Below are positions 9,020 to 17,495 of a stretch of DNA of 64,000 nucleotides, piece after piece. The position numbers and the translations under genes are program-made. Source of the DNA: Dryocola clanedunensis (GTDB lineage Bacteria; Pseudomonadota; Gammaproteobacteria; Enterobacterales; Enterobacteriaceae); the NCBI RefSeq assembly GCF_025215155.1, contig NZ_JALHAM010000121.1; one strand, 5' to 3'. The notes below the pieces were generated by a model, which was given only the letters and a program-made list of their open reading frames with translations, was not told the origin of the DNA and made no database searches. Positions within the stretch are counted from its first letter, which is position 1. Each line of letters opens with the position of its first letter.

Positions 9020-11383
9020 ATGAAAACCCTGAAGAACTGGACACTGTTGAACTCTGATGCGCACCACGTTGAACTGAGCGTGGACGGCAAGCATCGACTC
9101 TGCCTGTACGTGCTGGAACAAGGGATGTTCCGTGTGCTGATTAAACGAGAAAACAAGCTGGCGCTGAACCGCACCTGGAGCATCGCGCCGCAGGATGACG
9201 TGCCGTGGGAAGGCCGCAGTCGTGAAAGTCTGGAAGGCTTCTCGCTGCCGGCTTTCGCGGTAGAAGAACAGGATGACACCCTGCTTATCAGCAGCGATAA
9301 ACTGCGCGTGATTGTCCACCAGCCGCTTTGGCTTGCGTGGGAGTACAAGGGCGACAACGACCGGTGGCTGCCGCTGGCGAGCGACCGCCCGACCAGCGCC
9401 TACCTGCTTAACGCCCACGGCGACGGTGTGGCGCACTATCAGCGCCGCTTTAAAGATGAGAGCTATTACGGCCTCGGTGAGAAAGCGGGCCCGCTGGCCC
9501 GAACAGGCAAACGCTATGAGATGCGTAACCTGGATGCGATGGGCTATAACGCCGAATCCACCGACCCGCTCTACAAACACATTCCTTTTACTATCACGCG
9601 TCGTCCGGACGTCAGTTTTGGGATGTTCTATGACAACCTGAGCAACAGCTGGCTGGATTTAGGCAACGAGATTGACAACTACCACCTGCCCTATCGCCGC
9701 TGGCAGGCGGAATCCGGCGACGTGGATTATTACCTGTTCCTCGGCCCGAAAGTGGTGGACGTCACCAAAGCCTTCGTTCGCCTGACGGGCAAAACGCTGT
9801 TTGGCCCGAAATGGAGCCTCGGTTACAGCGGTTCCACCATGCATTACACCGATGCGCCAGATGCCCAGCAGCAGCTGATGAGCTTTATTCGCCTGTGCAA
9901 AGAGCACGCGATTCCGTGCGACTCTTTCCAGCTCTCATCCGGCTATACCTCCATCAACAATAAGCGTTATGTCTTCAACTGGAACGACGACAAAGTACCG
10001 CAGCCTAAGGTGATGAGCCAGGCGTTCCATGACGCGGGGCTCAGGCTTGCGGCCAATATCAAACCCTGCCTGCTGCAGGATCACCCGCGCTATAGCGAAG
10101 TGGCGGAGCGCGGGCTGTTCATCAGGGATTCGGAGCAAAACGCCCCGGAACGTTCAAGCTTCTGGGACGACGAAGGCTCACACCTCGATTTCACCAATCC
10201 GGAAACCGTGAAATGGTGGCAGCACGGGGTCACTACACAAATACTGGAGATGGGTATCGACGCCACCTGGAACGATAACAATGAGTTCGAAGTGTGGGAC
10301 GGCGAAGCGCGCTGCCACGGCTTCGGCGAAGAGATTGCCATCAAAAATATTCGCCCGGTGATGCCGCTGCTGATGATGCGAGCCTCCCTGGAAGCCCAGC
10401 AGGCGTTTGCGCCTGACAAGCGCCCGTATTTGATTTCCCGTTCAGGCTGCGCCGGGATGCAGCGCTACGTGCAAACCTGGAGCGGGGACAACCGCACCAA
10501 CTGGAATACGCTACGCTATAACACCCGCATGGGCGTAGGCATGAGCCTGTCCGGGCTGTACAACGTAGGCCACGACGTCGGTGGCTTCTCCGGCGATAAA
10601 CCAGATGCTGAATTATTCGTGCGCTGGGTTCAGAACGGTGTGATGCACCCGCGCTTCACCATCCACTCCTGGAACGACGACCAGACGGTAAACGAGCCGT
10701 GGATGCATGCAGGCGTCACACCGGCTATCCGCAGCGCTATCGAAACGCGTTACCGATTGCTGCCGTATTTCTACACCCTACTCTGGCAGGCACACGCTGA
10801 CGACGAGCCAATGCTGCGCCCAACCTTCCTGGATCACGAGCATGATGCGAAGACTTTCGAAGAGTGCGACGACTTCATGTTGGGCCGAGATTTGCTGGTC
10901 GCAAGCGTGGTGGAACCAGGGCAGCGCCAGCGTGAGGTCTGGCTGCCGGAGAACGGCGCGGGCTGGTACGACTATTACACAGGTCAGTGGTACAGCGGCG
11001 GGCAGTCTGTCGTGGTTGAAGCACCTCTGGAGCATCTGCCGCTGCTGGTTCGCGCGGGTGCCGCTCTACCACACTCTTCCCGCATTACGCACGTGGATGC
11101 CAGTGCTGACGATGTACGAGAGCTGAAAATCTACCCGCTGCGTGGTACAGGCGTGTCGAAAGGCAGCCTGTTCGAAGATGACGGGGAGAGCTGGGGTTAT
11201 CAGCAGGGCAATGCGCTTTGGCTTGTGTGGGAGATTCATTGCACGGCGGAGGAGATCCATCTCACCTTTAGCCGCAAGGGTGATTATCAGCCTGCATGGA
11301 CGGAGCTGAAGCTGACGCTGCCGGCAGGCGAGACAAGACGTTTAGTGGTGGATGGATCCGTACAGGATTGCTGGAGCCTGTAA
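9020..11383 (+). CDS. Glycoside hydrolase family 31 enzyme (alpha-glucosidase/alpha-xylosidase class)
   Basis: Retaining alpha-glycosidase, 787 residues from ATG 9020. A GTG two codons earlier is also possible. The order is an N-terminal beta-sandwich (about 1-230), a (beta/alpha)8 barrel and C-terminal beta domains. The predicted nucleophile is Asp419 in GIDATWNDNNEFE and the acid/base is Asp490 in QTWSGDNRTNW. The SRSGCAGMQRY and VGHDVGGFSGD segments are typical of GH31. No signal peptide is seen, so it acts in the cytoplasm on imported substrate, consistent with the upstream transporter. The WNDNNEFE nucleophile context differs from YicI and YihQ as I recall them, so specificity is open. 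Confidence 0.9.
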   Translation: MKTLKNWTLLNSDAHHVELSVDGKHRLCLYVLEQGMFRVLIKRENKLALNRTWSIAPQDDVPWEGRSRESLEGFSLPAFAVEEQDDTLLISSDKLRVIVHQPLWLAWEYKGDNDRWLPLASDRPTSAYLLNAHGDGVAHYQRRFKDESYYGLGEKAGPLARTGKRYEMRNLDAMGYNAESTDPLYKHIPFTITRRPDVSFGMFYDNLSNSWLDLGNEIDNYHLPYRRWQAESGDVDYYLFLGPKVVDVTKAFVRLTGKTLFGPKWSLGYSGSTMHYTDAPDAQQQLMSFIRLCKEHAIPCDSFQLSSGYTSINNKRYVFNWNDDKVPQPKVMSQAFHDAGLRLAANIKPCLLQDHPRYSEVAERGLFIRDSEQNAPERSSFWDDEGSHLDFTNPETVKWWQHGVTTQILEMGIDATWNDNNEFEVWDGEARCHGFGEEIAIKNIRPVMPLLMMRASLEAQQAFAPDKRPYLISRSGCAGMQRYVQTWSGDNRTNWNTLRYNTRMGVGMSLSGLYNVGHDVGGFSGDKPDAELFVRWVQNGVMHPRFTIHSWNDDQTVNEPWMHAGVTPAIRSAIETRYRLLPYFYTLLWQAHADDEPMLRPTFLDHEHDAKTFEECDDFMLGRDLLVASVVEPGQRQREVWLPENGAGWYDYYTGQWYSGGQSVVVEAPLEHLPLLVRAGAALPHSSRITHVDASADDVRELKIYPLRGTGVSKGSLFEDDGESWGYQQGNALWLVWEIHCTAEEIHLTFSRKGDYQPAWTELKLTLPAGETRRLVVDGSVQDCWSL

Positions 11384-11390
11384 AAAACAA

Positions 11391-11411
11391 AACCCCGCCG
11401 AGGCGGGGTTT
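11391..11411. terminator. Bidirectional terminator between the GH31 gene and ybiT
   Basis: The inverted repeat AACCCCGCC-GA-GGCGGGGTT is flanked by A-rich sequence on the left and a T-tract on the right. It lies between the convergent GH31 and ybiT stops and can serve both. Confidence 0.8.
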
Positions 11412-11450
11412 AGATTGCTGACAAAGAAGGAAAAAACGGCGTTTTTCCTG

Positions 11451-13046
11451 TCAGGAGTCAATCCCTTTACTGCGCAGGTAATCTTCATACCCACCGGTAA
11501 AGTCGATAACACGCTCTGGCGTAATTTCGATAACGCGGGTAGCAAGAGAGCTGACGAATTCGCGGTCGTGAGAGACAAAGATCAGCGTGCCCGGATACAT
11601 CTCCAGCGCCATGTTCAGCGACTCGATGGATTCCATATCCAGGTGGTTCGTTGGTTCATCCATCACCAGCACGTTCGGACGTTCCATCATCAGCTTGCCG
11701 AACAGCATGCGGCCCTTTTCACCACCGGACAGCACTTTGGCTGGCTTCTTGATGTCGTCCTGGCTGAACAGCAGGCGACCAAGGATGCTGCGCACGGCCT
11801 GCTCGTCGTCACCGACCTGCATCCACTGGCTCATCCAGTCGAAGACGGTCAGATCGTTTTCGAACTCGTATTCGTGATCCTGCGCGTAGTAGCCAAGCTG
11901 CGCGTTCTCGGACCATTTCACGGTGCCCGCGTCCGGTGCCAGCTCGCTGACCAGCGTTTTCAGCAGCGTGGATTTACCCACGCCGTTGGTCCCCAGTACC
12001 GCAACTTTTTCGCCGACTTCAATCAGCAGATTCACGTCCTTAAACAGCGGGCCTTCTTCAAAGCCTTTGCTCAGCGCTTCCACTTCCAGCGCGTTACGGA
12101 ACAGTTTCTTATCCTGCTCGAAGCGGATGAACGGGTTCTGACGGCTGGAGGCTTTCACTTCGTCGAGCTTGATTTTATCAATCTGACGGGCGCGGGAAGT
12201 CGCCTGACGGGATTTTGAGGCGTTGGCGCTAAAGCGGCTGACGAAGGACTGCAGGTCAGCAATCTGCGCTTTTTTCTTCGCGTTGTCGGACAGCAGACGC
12301 TCACGGGCCTGAGTAGCCGCCGTCATGTATTCATCGTAGTTGCCCGGGTATACGCGCAGCTCGCCGTAGTCCAGATCCGCCATGTGGGTACAAACCATGT
12401 TCAGGAAGTGACGGTCGTGCGAGATGATAATCATGGTGCTGTTGCGCTCGTTGAGCACGGTTTCCAGCCAGCGAATGGTATCGATGTCCAGGTTGTTCGT
12501 CGGTTCATCGAGCAGCAGGATGTCCGGGTTTGAGAACAGCGCCTGTGCCAGCAGCACGCGCAGCTTCCAGCCGGGTGCAACTTCGCTCATCGGGCCGTAA
12601 TGTTGCTCAACGGGAATTCCCACGCCCAGCAGCAGTTCACCCGCGCGGGCTTCCGCGGTGTAACCGTCCATTTCGCCGTATTTAGTTTCCAGATCGGCAA
12701 CTTTGTAGCCGTCTTCTTCGCTCATCTCCGGCTGCGCGTAAATGCGGTCGCGCTCTTCTTTCACTTCCCAAAGTTCTGCGTGGCCCATGATCACGGTGTC
12801 GAGCACGGTGAATTTTTCAAAGGCGAACTGATCCTGGCGCAGCTTACCGATGCGCTCGTTAGGATCCAAAGAGACGTTACCCAGGGTAGGATCTAAATCG
12901 CCCCCCAGGATCTTCATAAAGGTGGACTTACCGCTACCGTTAGCGCCAATCAGGCCGTAGCGATTGCCGCCGCCAAATTTGACGGAGATGTTTTCAAACA
13001 GCGGCTTACTGCCGAACTGCATTGTGACGTTACTGGAAACTAGCAC
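11451..13046 (-). CDS. ybiT: YbiT, ABC-F family ATPase (ribosome-associated type)
   Basis: Soluble ABC-F protein with two ATPase cassettes and no membrane domain. ABC-F proteins act at the ribosomal E site during translation. The 531-residue protein matches E. coli YbiT along its length. Cassette one has Walker A GANGSGKST and Walker B ILLLDEPTNNLD with a degenerate signature. Cassette two has GTNGVGKST, LSGGEKGRM and VLVMDEPTNHLD. The linker of about 80 residues between the cassettes is rich in charged residues and RQ motifs (KSRQATSRARQIDKIK), as in the P-site tRNA interaction motif. It diverges from ldtB. Confidence 0.96.
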   Translation of the reverse strand: MLVSSNVTMQFGSKPLFENISVKFGGGNRYGLIGANGSGKSTFMKILGGDLDPTLGNVSLDPNERIGKLRQDQFAFEKFTVLDTVIMGHAELWEVKEERDRIYAQPEMSEEDGYKVADLETKYGEMDGYTAEARAGELLLGVGIPVEQHYGPMSEVAPGWKLRVLLAQALFSNPDILLLDEPTNNLDIDTIRWLETVLNERNSTMIIISHDRHFLNMVCTHMADLDYGELRVYPGNYDEYMTAATQARERLLSDNAKKKAQIADLQSFVSRFSANASKSRQATSRARQIDKIKLDEVKASSRQNPFIRFEQDKKLFRNALEVEALSKGFEEGPLFKDVNLLIEVGEKVAVLGTNGVGKSTLLKTLVSELAPDAGTVKWSENAQLGYYAQDHEYEFENDLTVFDWMSQWMQVGDDEQAVRSILGRLLFSQDDIKKPAKVLSGGEKGRMLFGKLMMERPNVLVMDEPTNHLDMESIESLNMALEMYPGTLIFVSHDREFVSSLATRVIEITPERVIDFTGGYEDYLRSKGIDS

Positions 13047-13161
13047 AGAGATGTCCTGATAAATGAGGGGTAATTTGTGATATTGGCCACATTATGCCAT
13101 AAGTATGTGCTCGGATCGCGTTGGTTGTACTTTGCCTGGCGTTTAACTGATGTAAAAAAAG

Positions 13162-13212
13162 TGTGATTTAAGCCACATCCGATTTCCCACACCGATGGAA
13201 TGCACATATAAT
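13162..13212 (+). promoter_or_regulatory. ldtB promoter with CRP-like site
   Basis: A TATAAT -10 box at 13207-13212 precedes ldtB by 65 bp. Upstream, TGTGA-TTTAAG-CCACA (13162-13177) matches the CRP half-site palindrome at 9 of 10 positions and is centred near -50 relative to the expected start of transcription. Assignment to CRP is from the motif only. Confidence 0.5.
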
Positions 13213-13277
13213 GCGCGCCTGAACCCCATCCGATTTTCAACTAACTAGCCTGTGTGGCCATAAATACTACGCACATC

Positions 13278-14198
13278 ATGAATATGAAAATACGCACAAT
13301 TTTACTGGCATTTGTGGCTGCCGTTTCCTTTTGCAAGACAGCCTCTGCCGTGACCTATCCGCTGCCTACCGATGGTAGCCGTCTGATTGGTCAAAACCAG
13401 GTCATCACGATCCCTGAAGGTAGCACTTCGCCGCTTGAAGAGTTTGCGGCGCAGTACCAGATGGGTCTGTCTAACATGCTGGAAGCCAACCCGGGCGTTG
13501 ACCCGTATCTGCCAAAAGCAGGAACAATTCTGAACATTCCCCAGCAGCTGATCCTGCCGGATACCGTTCATGAAGGGATCGTTATCAACAGCGCTGAAAT
13601 GCGTCTCTACTACTATCCGAAAGGCACCAACACGGTCATCGTGCTGCCAATCGGTATCGGCCAGTTGGGTAAAGACACCCCGATTAACTGGACAACAAAA
13701 GTAGAACGTAAGAAAGCAGGTCCAACCTGGACCCCAACCGCGAAAATGCATGCGGAATACGCAGCAGCGGGGACGCCACTGCCAGCCGTTGTGCCAGCCG
13801 GCCCTGACAACCCTATGGGCCTGTATGCGCTCTACATCGGCCGCCTGTACGCGATTCACGGTACAAATGCCAACTTCGGTATTGGCCTGCGCGTCAGCCA
13901 CGGCTGTGTGCGTCTGCGTAACGAAGACATCAAGTTCCTGTTCGAGAATGTCCCTGTCGGTACTCGCGTACAGTTCATTGATGAGCCGGTGAAAGCAACC
14001 GTCGAGCCGGACGGCTCCCGTTACCTTGAAGTTCACAACCCGCTGTCGACGACCGAAGCGCAGTTCAACTCCGGTGAAATCGTACCGATTACGCTGAAAG
14101 ATAACGTCACCGCGATTACCGCTCAGCCTGACGTTGATACAACAGTTGTGGATCAGGCGATTCAGAACCGTTCCGGTATGCCGGTACGTCTGAACTAA
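13278..14198 (+). CDS. ldtB: LdtB (YbiS), L,D-transpeptidase anchoring Braun lipoprotein to peptidoglycan
   Basis: Periplasmic YkuD-domain enzyme that links the C-terminal Lys of Lpp to diaminopimelate in peptidoglycan. ATG 13278 gives 306 residues, the same as E. coli, starting MNMKIRTILL with a signal peptide ending TASA. An upstream in-frame ATG at 13254 would add 8 residues and is not favoured. A LysM-like segment (about 40-90) precedes the catalytic domain, with His194 (YAIHGTN) and the SHGCVRLRN motif holding Cys210. The ribosome site is weak. Confidence 0.95.
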   Translation: MNMKIRTILLAFVAAVSFCKTASAVTYPLPTDGSRLIGQNQVITIPEGSTSPLEEFAAQYQMGLSNMLEANPGVDPYLPKAGTILNIPQQLILPDTVHEGIVINSAEMRLYYYPKGTNTVIVLPIGIGQLGKDTPINWTTKVERKKAGPTWTPTAKMHAEYAAAGTPLPAVVPAGPDNPMGLYALYIGRLYAIHGTNANFGIGLRVSHGCVRLRNEDIKFLFENVPVGTRVQFIDEPVKATVEPDGSRYLEVHNPLSTTEAQFNSGEIVPITLKDNVTAITAQPDVDTTVVDQAIQNRSGMPVRLN

Positions 14199-14212
14199 AA
14201 GACGCTTTAGTA

Positions 14213-14246
14213 TGGTGGATGACGCAGACGCTTATCCAGCCTGCGC
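14213..14246. repeat. REP-like element after ldtB
   Basis: A GGTGGATGACGC...CTTATCC...CTGCGC sequence forms an imperfect hairpin like the REP/BIME units at 17390, 26638, 46826 and 54245 in this window. It sits next to the ldtB/yohJ synteny junction. Confidence 0.6.
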
Positions 14247-14256
14247 AAACCGTTAA

Positions 14257-14281
14257 AGGCGACCTTCGGGTCGCTTTTTTA
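14257..14281 (+). terminator. ldtB terminator
   Basis: The hairpin GCGACC-TTCG-GGTCGC is followed by a run of T residues (14274-14280), a good intrinsic terminator for rightward transcription. Confidence 0.8.
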
Positions 14282-14346
14282 TTGCCTGCGGTCAGGCATC
14301 CCGGAACCTTCCTTTCAGGAATATTTGGTATGCTCATAAGTCATGA

Positions 14347-14362
14347 TGTGACCGGTAGCACA
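14347..14362. promoter_or_regulatory. CRP-like site upstream of yohJ
   Basis: TGTGA-CCGGTA-GCACA matches the CRP consensus at 9 of 10 half-site positions, 50 bp before the yohJ ATG. The motif is clear; function is inferred. Confidence 0.5.
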
Positions 14363-14411
14363 ATTTTAGATTTAATTGTATGATGAATGCGTTTCCTAAG
14401 GGGTTATCTCC

Positions 14412-14813
14412 ATGCGTAATTCGCTCACCGTTATCTGGCAGTTTCTGAGATCGTTTATCCTTATTTACCTGTGTTTATATGCCGGTATCGCCCTTTCTGC
14501 CGTGCTGCCCATCGCCATTCCCGGCAGCATTCTTGGCATGCTGATTCTGTTTGTGCTGCTCTCCTTGCAGATCCTTCCCGCGAAATGGGTGAAGCCCGGC
14601 TGCCATCTCCTCATTCGCTATATGGTGCTGCTGTTTGTCCCTATTGGCGTCGGCGTCATGCAGTATTTCGACGTGCTGCGGGCGGAATTCGCGCCGATTA
14701 TTGTCTCCTGTACGGTGAGCACGCTGTTGGTGCTGGTTATCGTCAGCTGGAGCTCCCATCTGGTGCACGGCGAACGTAAAGTTGTTGGTGAAGCTGAGGC
14801 GGACAAAAAATGA
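14412..14813 (+). CDS. yohJ: YohJ, LrgA/CidA-family holin-like membrane protein
   Basis: Small inner-membrane protein with about four predicted helices, 133 residues (E. coli 132). The LrgA/CidA family is thought to act with an LrgB/CidB partner in metabolite export or murein hydrolase control; the exact function is unsettled. Conserved IPGSILGMLILF and LLFVPIGVGVMQYFD are present. An AAGGGG ribosome site lies before the ATG. It overlaps yohK by 4 nt. Confidence 0.93.
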   Translation: MRNSLTVIWQFLRSFILIYLCLYAGIALSAVLPIAIPGSILGMLILFVLLSLQILPAKWVKPGCHLLIRYMVLLFVPIGVGVMQYFDVLRAEFAPIIVSCTVSTLLVLVIVSWSSHLVHGERKVVGEAEADKK

Positions 14814-15505
14814 TTCACTCCATCTGGTGGTCTTTACCGTTAACCCTGCTGGTCTTTTACGGCGCGCGCAAACTGGCGGTTCGCTTCCCTACTCCGCTGC
14901 TCAACCCGCTGTTAGTCAGCATGGCAATTCTGATCCCCTTTTTGCTGCTCACCGGCATCCCCTACGAGCACTATTTCCAGGGGTCGAAAGTGCTTAACGA
15001 TTTGCTGCAACCGGCGGTCGTGGCGCTGGCCTTTCCGCTTTACGAGCAGCTGCACCAGATCCGCGCGCGCTGGAAATCCATCATTACCATCTGCTTTATT
15101 GGCAGCCTGGTGGCGATGATAACCGGGACCAGCATCGCGCTGATGATGGGCGCGCCTGTACAAATCGCGGCCTCCATCCTGCCCAAATCGGTCACAACCC
15201 CGATTGCCATGGCCGTAGGGGGAAGTATTGGCGGAATACCGGCGATCAGCGCCCTTTGCGTGATTTATGTCGGCATACTCGGTGCCGTGCTGGGCCATAC
15301 GCTGCTGAATATTATGCGCATTAAAACCAGGGCTTCGCGCGGGCTGGCAATCGGCAGTGCGGCCCATGCACTGGGGACCGCCCGCTGCGTGGAAATGGAT
15401 TTTCAGGAAGGCGCATTCAGCTCGCTTGCGCTGGTCATCTGCGGGATCATCACATCGCTTCTCGCACCGTTTTTATTACCGGCTATCGTCTCAATCTTTG
15501 GTTAA
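14810..15505 (+). CDS. yohK: YohK, LrgB/CidB-family membrane protein
   Basis: Partner of YohJ: 231 residues (E. coli 231), strongly hydrophobic with 6-7 likely helices. The conserved LrgB segment LPKSVTTPIAMAVGGSIGG and the HALGTAR motif near the C-terminus are visible. Translational coupling to yohJ through ATGA overlap points to a two-component membrane complex. Work on related family members suggests transport of small organic acids or nucleosides, but this is not shown by the sequence. Confidence 0.93.
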   Translation: MIHSIWWSLPLTLLVFYGARKLAVRFPTPLLNPLLVSMAILIPFLLLTGIPYEHYFQGSKVLNDLLQPAVVALAFPLYEQLHQIRARWKSIITICFIGSLVAMITGTSIALMMGAPVQIAASILPKSVTTPIAMAVGGSIGGIPAISALCVIYVGILGAVLGHTLLNIMRIKTRASRGLAIGSAAHALGTARCVEMDFQEGAFSSLALVICGIITSLLAPFLLPAIVSIFG

Positions 15506-15546
15506 AACTTGCGAGAGATCGCGCATTTTCAGTATTTATTTCATTT

Positions 15547-15575
15547 GTTGCATTTGCAATTAGATGCTGATCACA
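15547..15575 (+). promoter_or_regulatory. cdd control region: CytR-like octamer plus CRP site
   Basis: GTTGCATT (15547-15554) equals the CytR recognition octamer. TTAGA-TGCTGA-TCACA (15560-15575) is a CRP-like site followed by a segment ATATAAAGCCC that resembles the E. coli cdd promoter. CRP/CytR control of cdd is established in E. coli and inferred here from the retained motifs. Confidence 0.6.
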
Positions 15576-15635
15576 TATAAAGCCCATAAAGCGCCGTAAA
15601 CTACGGCTCCATAACCTGATATGAGGCTCTGATAG

Positions 15636-16520
15636 ATGCGCTCTCGTTTTGATGCTGCTTTCGCACAGCTCCCGGCTTCACTGCAGGCCGCACTGCCCCC
15701 TTTACTTGCCGACGATCACTTCCCGGCAATGTTACGTGCGCAGGAAGTAGAAACGCTGAAACACCAGACGGGTCTGGATGATGATGCGCTTGCCTTTGCC
15801 CTGCTTCCTCTTGCCGCCGCCTGCGCCCGCGCGGCGATTTCTAATTTTAACGTCGGGGCCGTGGCCCGTGGCGTCAGCGGTAATCTCTATTTCGGGGCTA
15901 ATATGGAGTTTGCTGGTGCCACCATGCAGCAAACCGTCCACGCTGAGCAAAGCGCCATTACGCACGCGTGGATGCGCGGCGAAAAAGGTCTGGCTTCGAT
16001 TACCGTTAATTACACGCCGTGCGGCCACTGCCGCCAGTTTATGAATGAGCTGAACAGCGGCGTGAAGCTGCAGATAAACCTCCCCGGCCGCAAGCCTGCC
16101 ACCCTGGGGGATTACCTGCCGGATTCATTTGGGCCGCGGGATCTTGCCATTGAAACCTTGCTGCTTGATGAGATGGACCACGGCTACGCTGCAGAAGGTG
16201 ATGAGCTCAACCAGGCGGCCATCGTTGCGGCCAACCGCAGCCATGCCCCGTACAGCAAAGCGCCAGCCGGTGTGGCGCTGGCGCTGAAGGACGGCAACAT
16301 CATTGCCGGAAGCTATGCGGAAAATGCTGCCTTCAACCCGTCTCTGCCGCCGCTCCAGGCAGCACTGAACTTGTTGAGCCTGTCGGGCTATGAGTACGCC
16401 GACATTCAGCGTGCAGTGCTGGCAGAACTTGCTGATGCACCGCTGACGCAGTGGGATGCTACGGTCGCGACCCTGAAAGCGCTTGGCTGCCAGAACATTG
16501 ACCGAACTCTGCTGGCCTGA
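15636..16520 (+). CDS. cdd: Cdd, cytidine deaminase
   Basis: Zinc enzyme converting cytidine and deoxycytidine to uridine forms in pyrimidine salvage. It has 294 residues, as in E. coli, with an N-terminal helical segment, a catalytic domain and a pseudo-catalytic C-terminal domain. The zinc site is intact: His102-Ala-Glu104 (TVHAEQS) and Cys129/Cys132 in NYTPCGHCRQF. It is followed by sanA. E. coli K-12 has yeiS-yeiT-yeiA between sanA and mgl, but these are absent here. Confidence 0.97.
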   Translation: MRSRFDAAFAQLPASLQAALPPLLADDHFPAMLRAQEVETLKHQTGLDDDALAFALLPLAAACARAAISNFNVGAVARGVSGNLYFGANMEFAGATMQQTVHAEQSAITHAWMRGEKGLASITVNYTPCGHCRQFMNELNSGVKLQINLPGRKPATLGDYLPDSFGPRDLAIETLLLDEMDHGYAAEGDELNQAAIVAANRSHAPYSKAPAGVALALKDGNIIAGSYAENAAFNPSLPPLQAALNLLSLSGYEYADIQRAVLAELADAPLTQWDATVATLKALGCQNIDRTLLA

Positions 16521-16652
16521 TCCAAATTATGCGGGTGTACCCACACCCGCACTGTTGAAATTACCCTCAACCAAACCCGCTTATCTTGCTCTTCCCCGCC
16601 AGGTAAAGTAGCCTTGTGTAAAATTGCATCCAAACTACGAGCTCGTAAGTCC

Positions 16653-17372
16653 ATGTTGAAACGCTTGTTTTATAGCCTGTTAGTCCTCATCGGCTTGACT
16701 GCGTTGACTGCGCTTGCCCTCGACCGGTGGATGAGCTGGAAAACCTCCTCCTACGTTTACGACGAGCTGCAGGACCTGCCCTATCGCCAGGTTGGCGTCG
16801 TGCTCGGTACGGCCAAGTACTACCGCACAGGCGTCATTAACCAATATTACCTCTACCGTATCCAGGGGGCGCTGAACGCCTACAACAGCGGCAAAGTGAA
16901 CTACCTGCTGCTGAGCGGCGACAACGCGCAGTCCAGCTATAACGAACCCAGAACCATGCGCAAAGATCTGATAGCCGCAGGCGTTGACCCCGCTGATATC
17001 GTGCTCGACTATGCCGGCTTCCGCACGCTGGATTCGATTGTGCGCACCCGCAAAGTGTTCGACACCAACGACTTCATCATCATCACCCAACGCTTCCACT
17101 GCGAGCGCGCGCTGTTCATCGCCCTGCATGAAGGCATTCAGGCGCAGTGCTACGCCGTCCCGTCGCCAAAGAATATGCTGTCCGTACGCATGCGTGAATT
17201 TGCCGCTCGTCTGGGCGCTATTGCCGATGTGTATATCTTCAAGAGCGAGCCGCGCTTTCTGGGGCCGCTGATCCCCATACCTGCAATACACGAAGTGCCG
17301 GATGATGCACAGGCTTACCCGGCGGTAACGCCAGAGCAGCTGCTGGAGCTACAGAAGAAAGAGAAGAAGTAA
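16653..17372 (+). CDS. sanA: SanA, DUF218 membrane protein linked to envelope barrier function
   Basis: Inner-membrane protein of the YdcF/DUF218 family, with one N-terminal helix (MLKRLFYSLLVLIGLTALT) and a periplasmic domain. In E. coli, sanA supports vancomycin exclusion. ATG 16653 gives 239 residues, equal to E. coli. The open frame reaches back to 16614, but that start lacks homology. Conserved VVLGTAKYYR, LLLSGDN and FHCERALFIA motifs are present. The biochemical activity is unknown for the family. Confidence 0.93.
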   Translation: MLKRLFYSLLVLIGLTALTALALDRWMSWKTSSYVYDELQDLPYRQVGVVLGTAKYYRTGVINQYYLYRIQGALNAYNSGKVNYLLLSGDNAQSSYNEPRTMRKDLIAAGVDPADIVLDYAGFRTLDSIVRTRKVFDTNDFIIITQRFHCERALFIALHEGIQAQCYAVPSPKNMLSVRMREFAARLGAIADVYIFKSEPRFLGPLIPIPAIHEVPDDAQAYPAVTPEQLLELQKKEKK

Positions 17373-17389
17373 CGCAAGGTGGGGATAAT

Positions 17390-17490
17390 TCGTAGGGCGG
17401 ATAAGCCTGCGTCATCCGCCATATACTCGAGTTCGGGACGGTGGATGACACTTCGTTTATCCACCCTACAATGACGTGCAGGGTGGATTC
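17390..17490. repeat. BIME-like pair of REP elements after sanA
   Basis: Two palindromic units in opposite orientation, TAGGGCGGATAAGCC...GTCATCCGCC (17392-17420) and GGTGGATGACAC...TTATCCACCCTACA (17440-17470), lie between convergent sanA and mglC. They can stabilise 3' ends or bind gyrase/IHF, as known for BIMEs. Confidence 0.7.
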
Positions 17491-17495
17491 GTTTC

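Noticed and set aside
14199..14411. Mobile element at the synteny junction
   Set aside because: No transposase, terminal repeats, tRNA or attachment-like duplication was seen; only a REP-like unit and a terminator.
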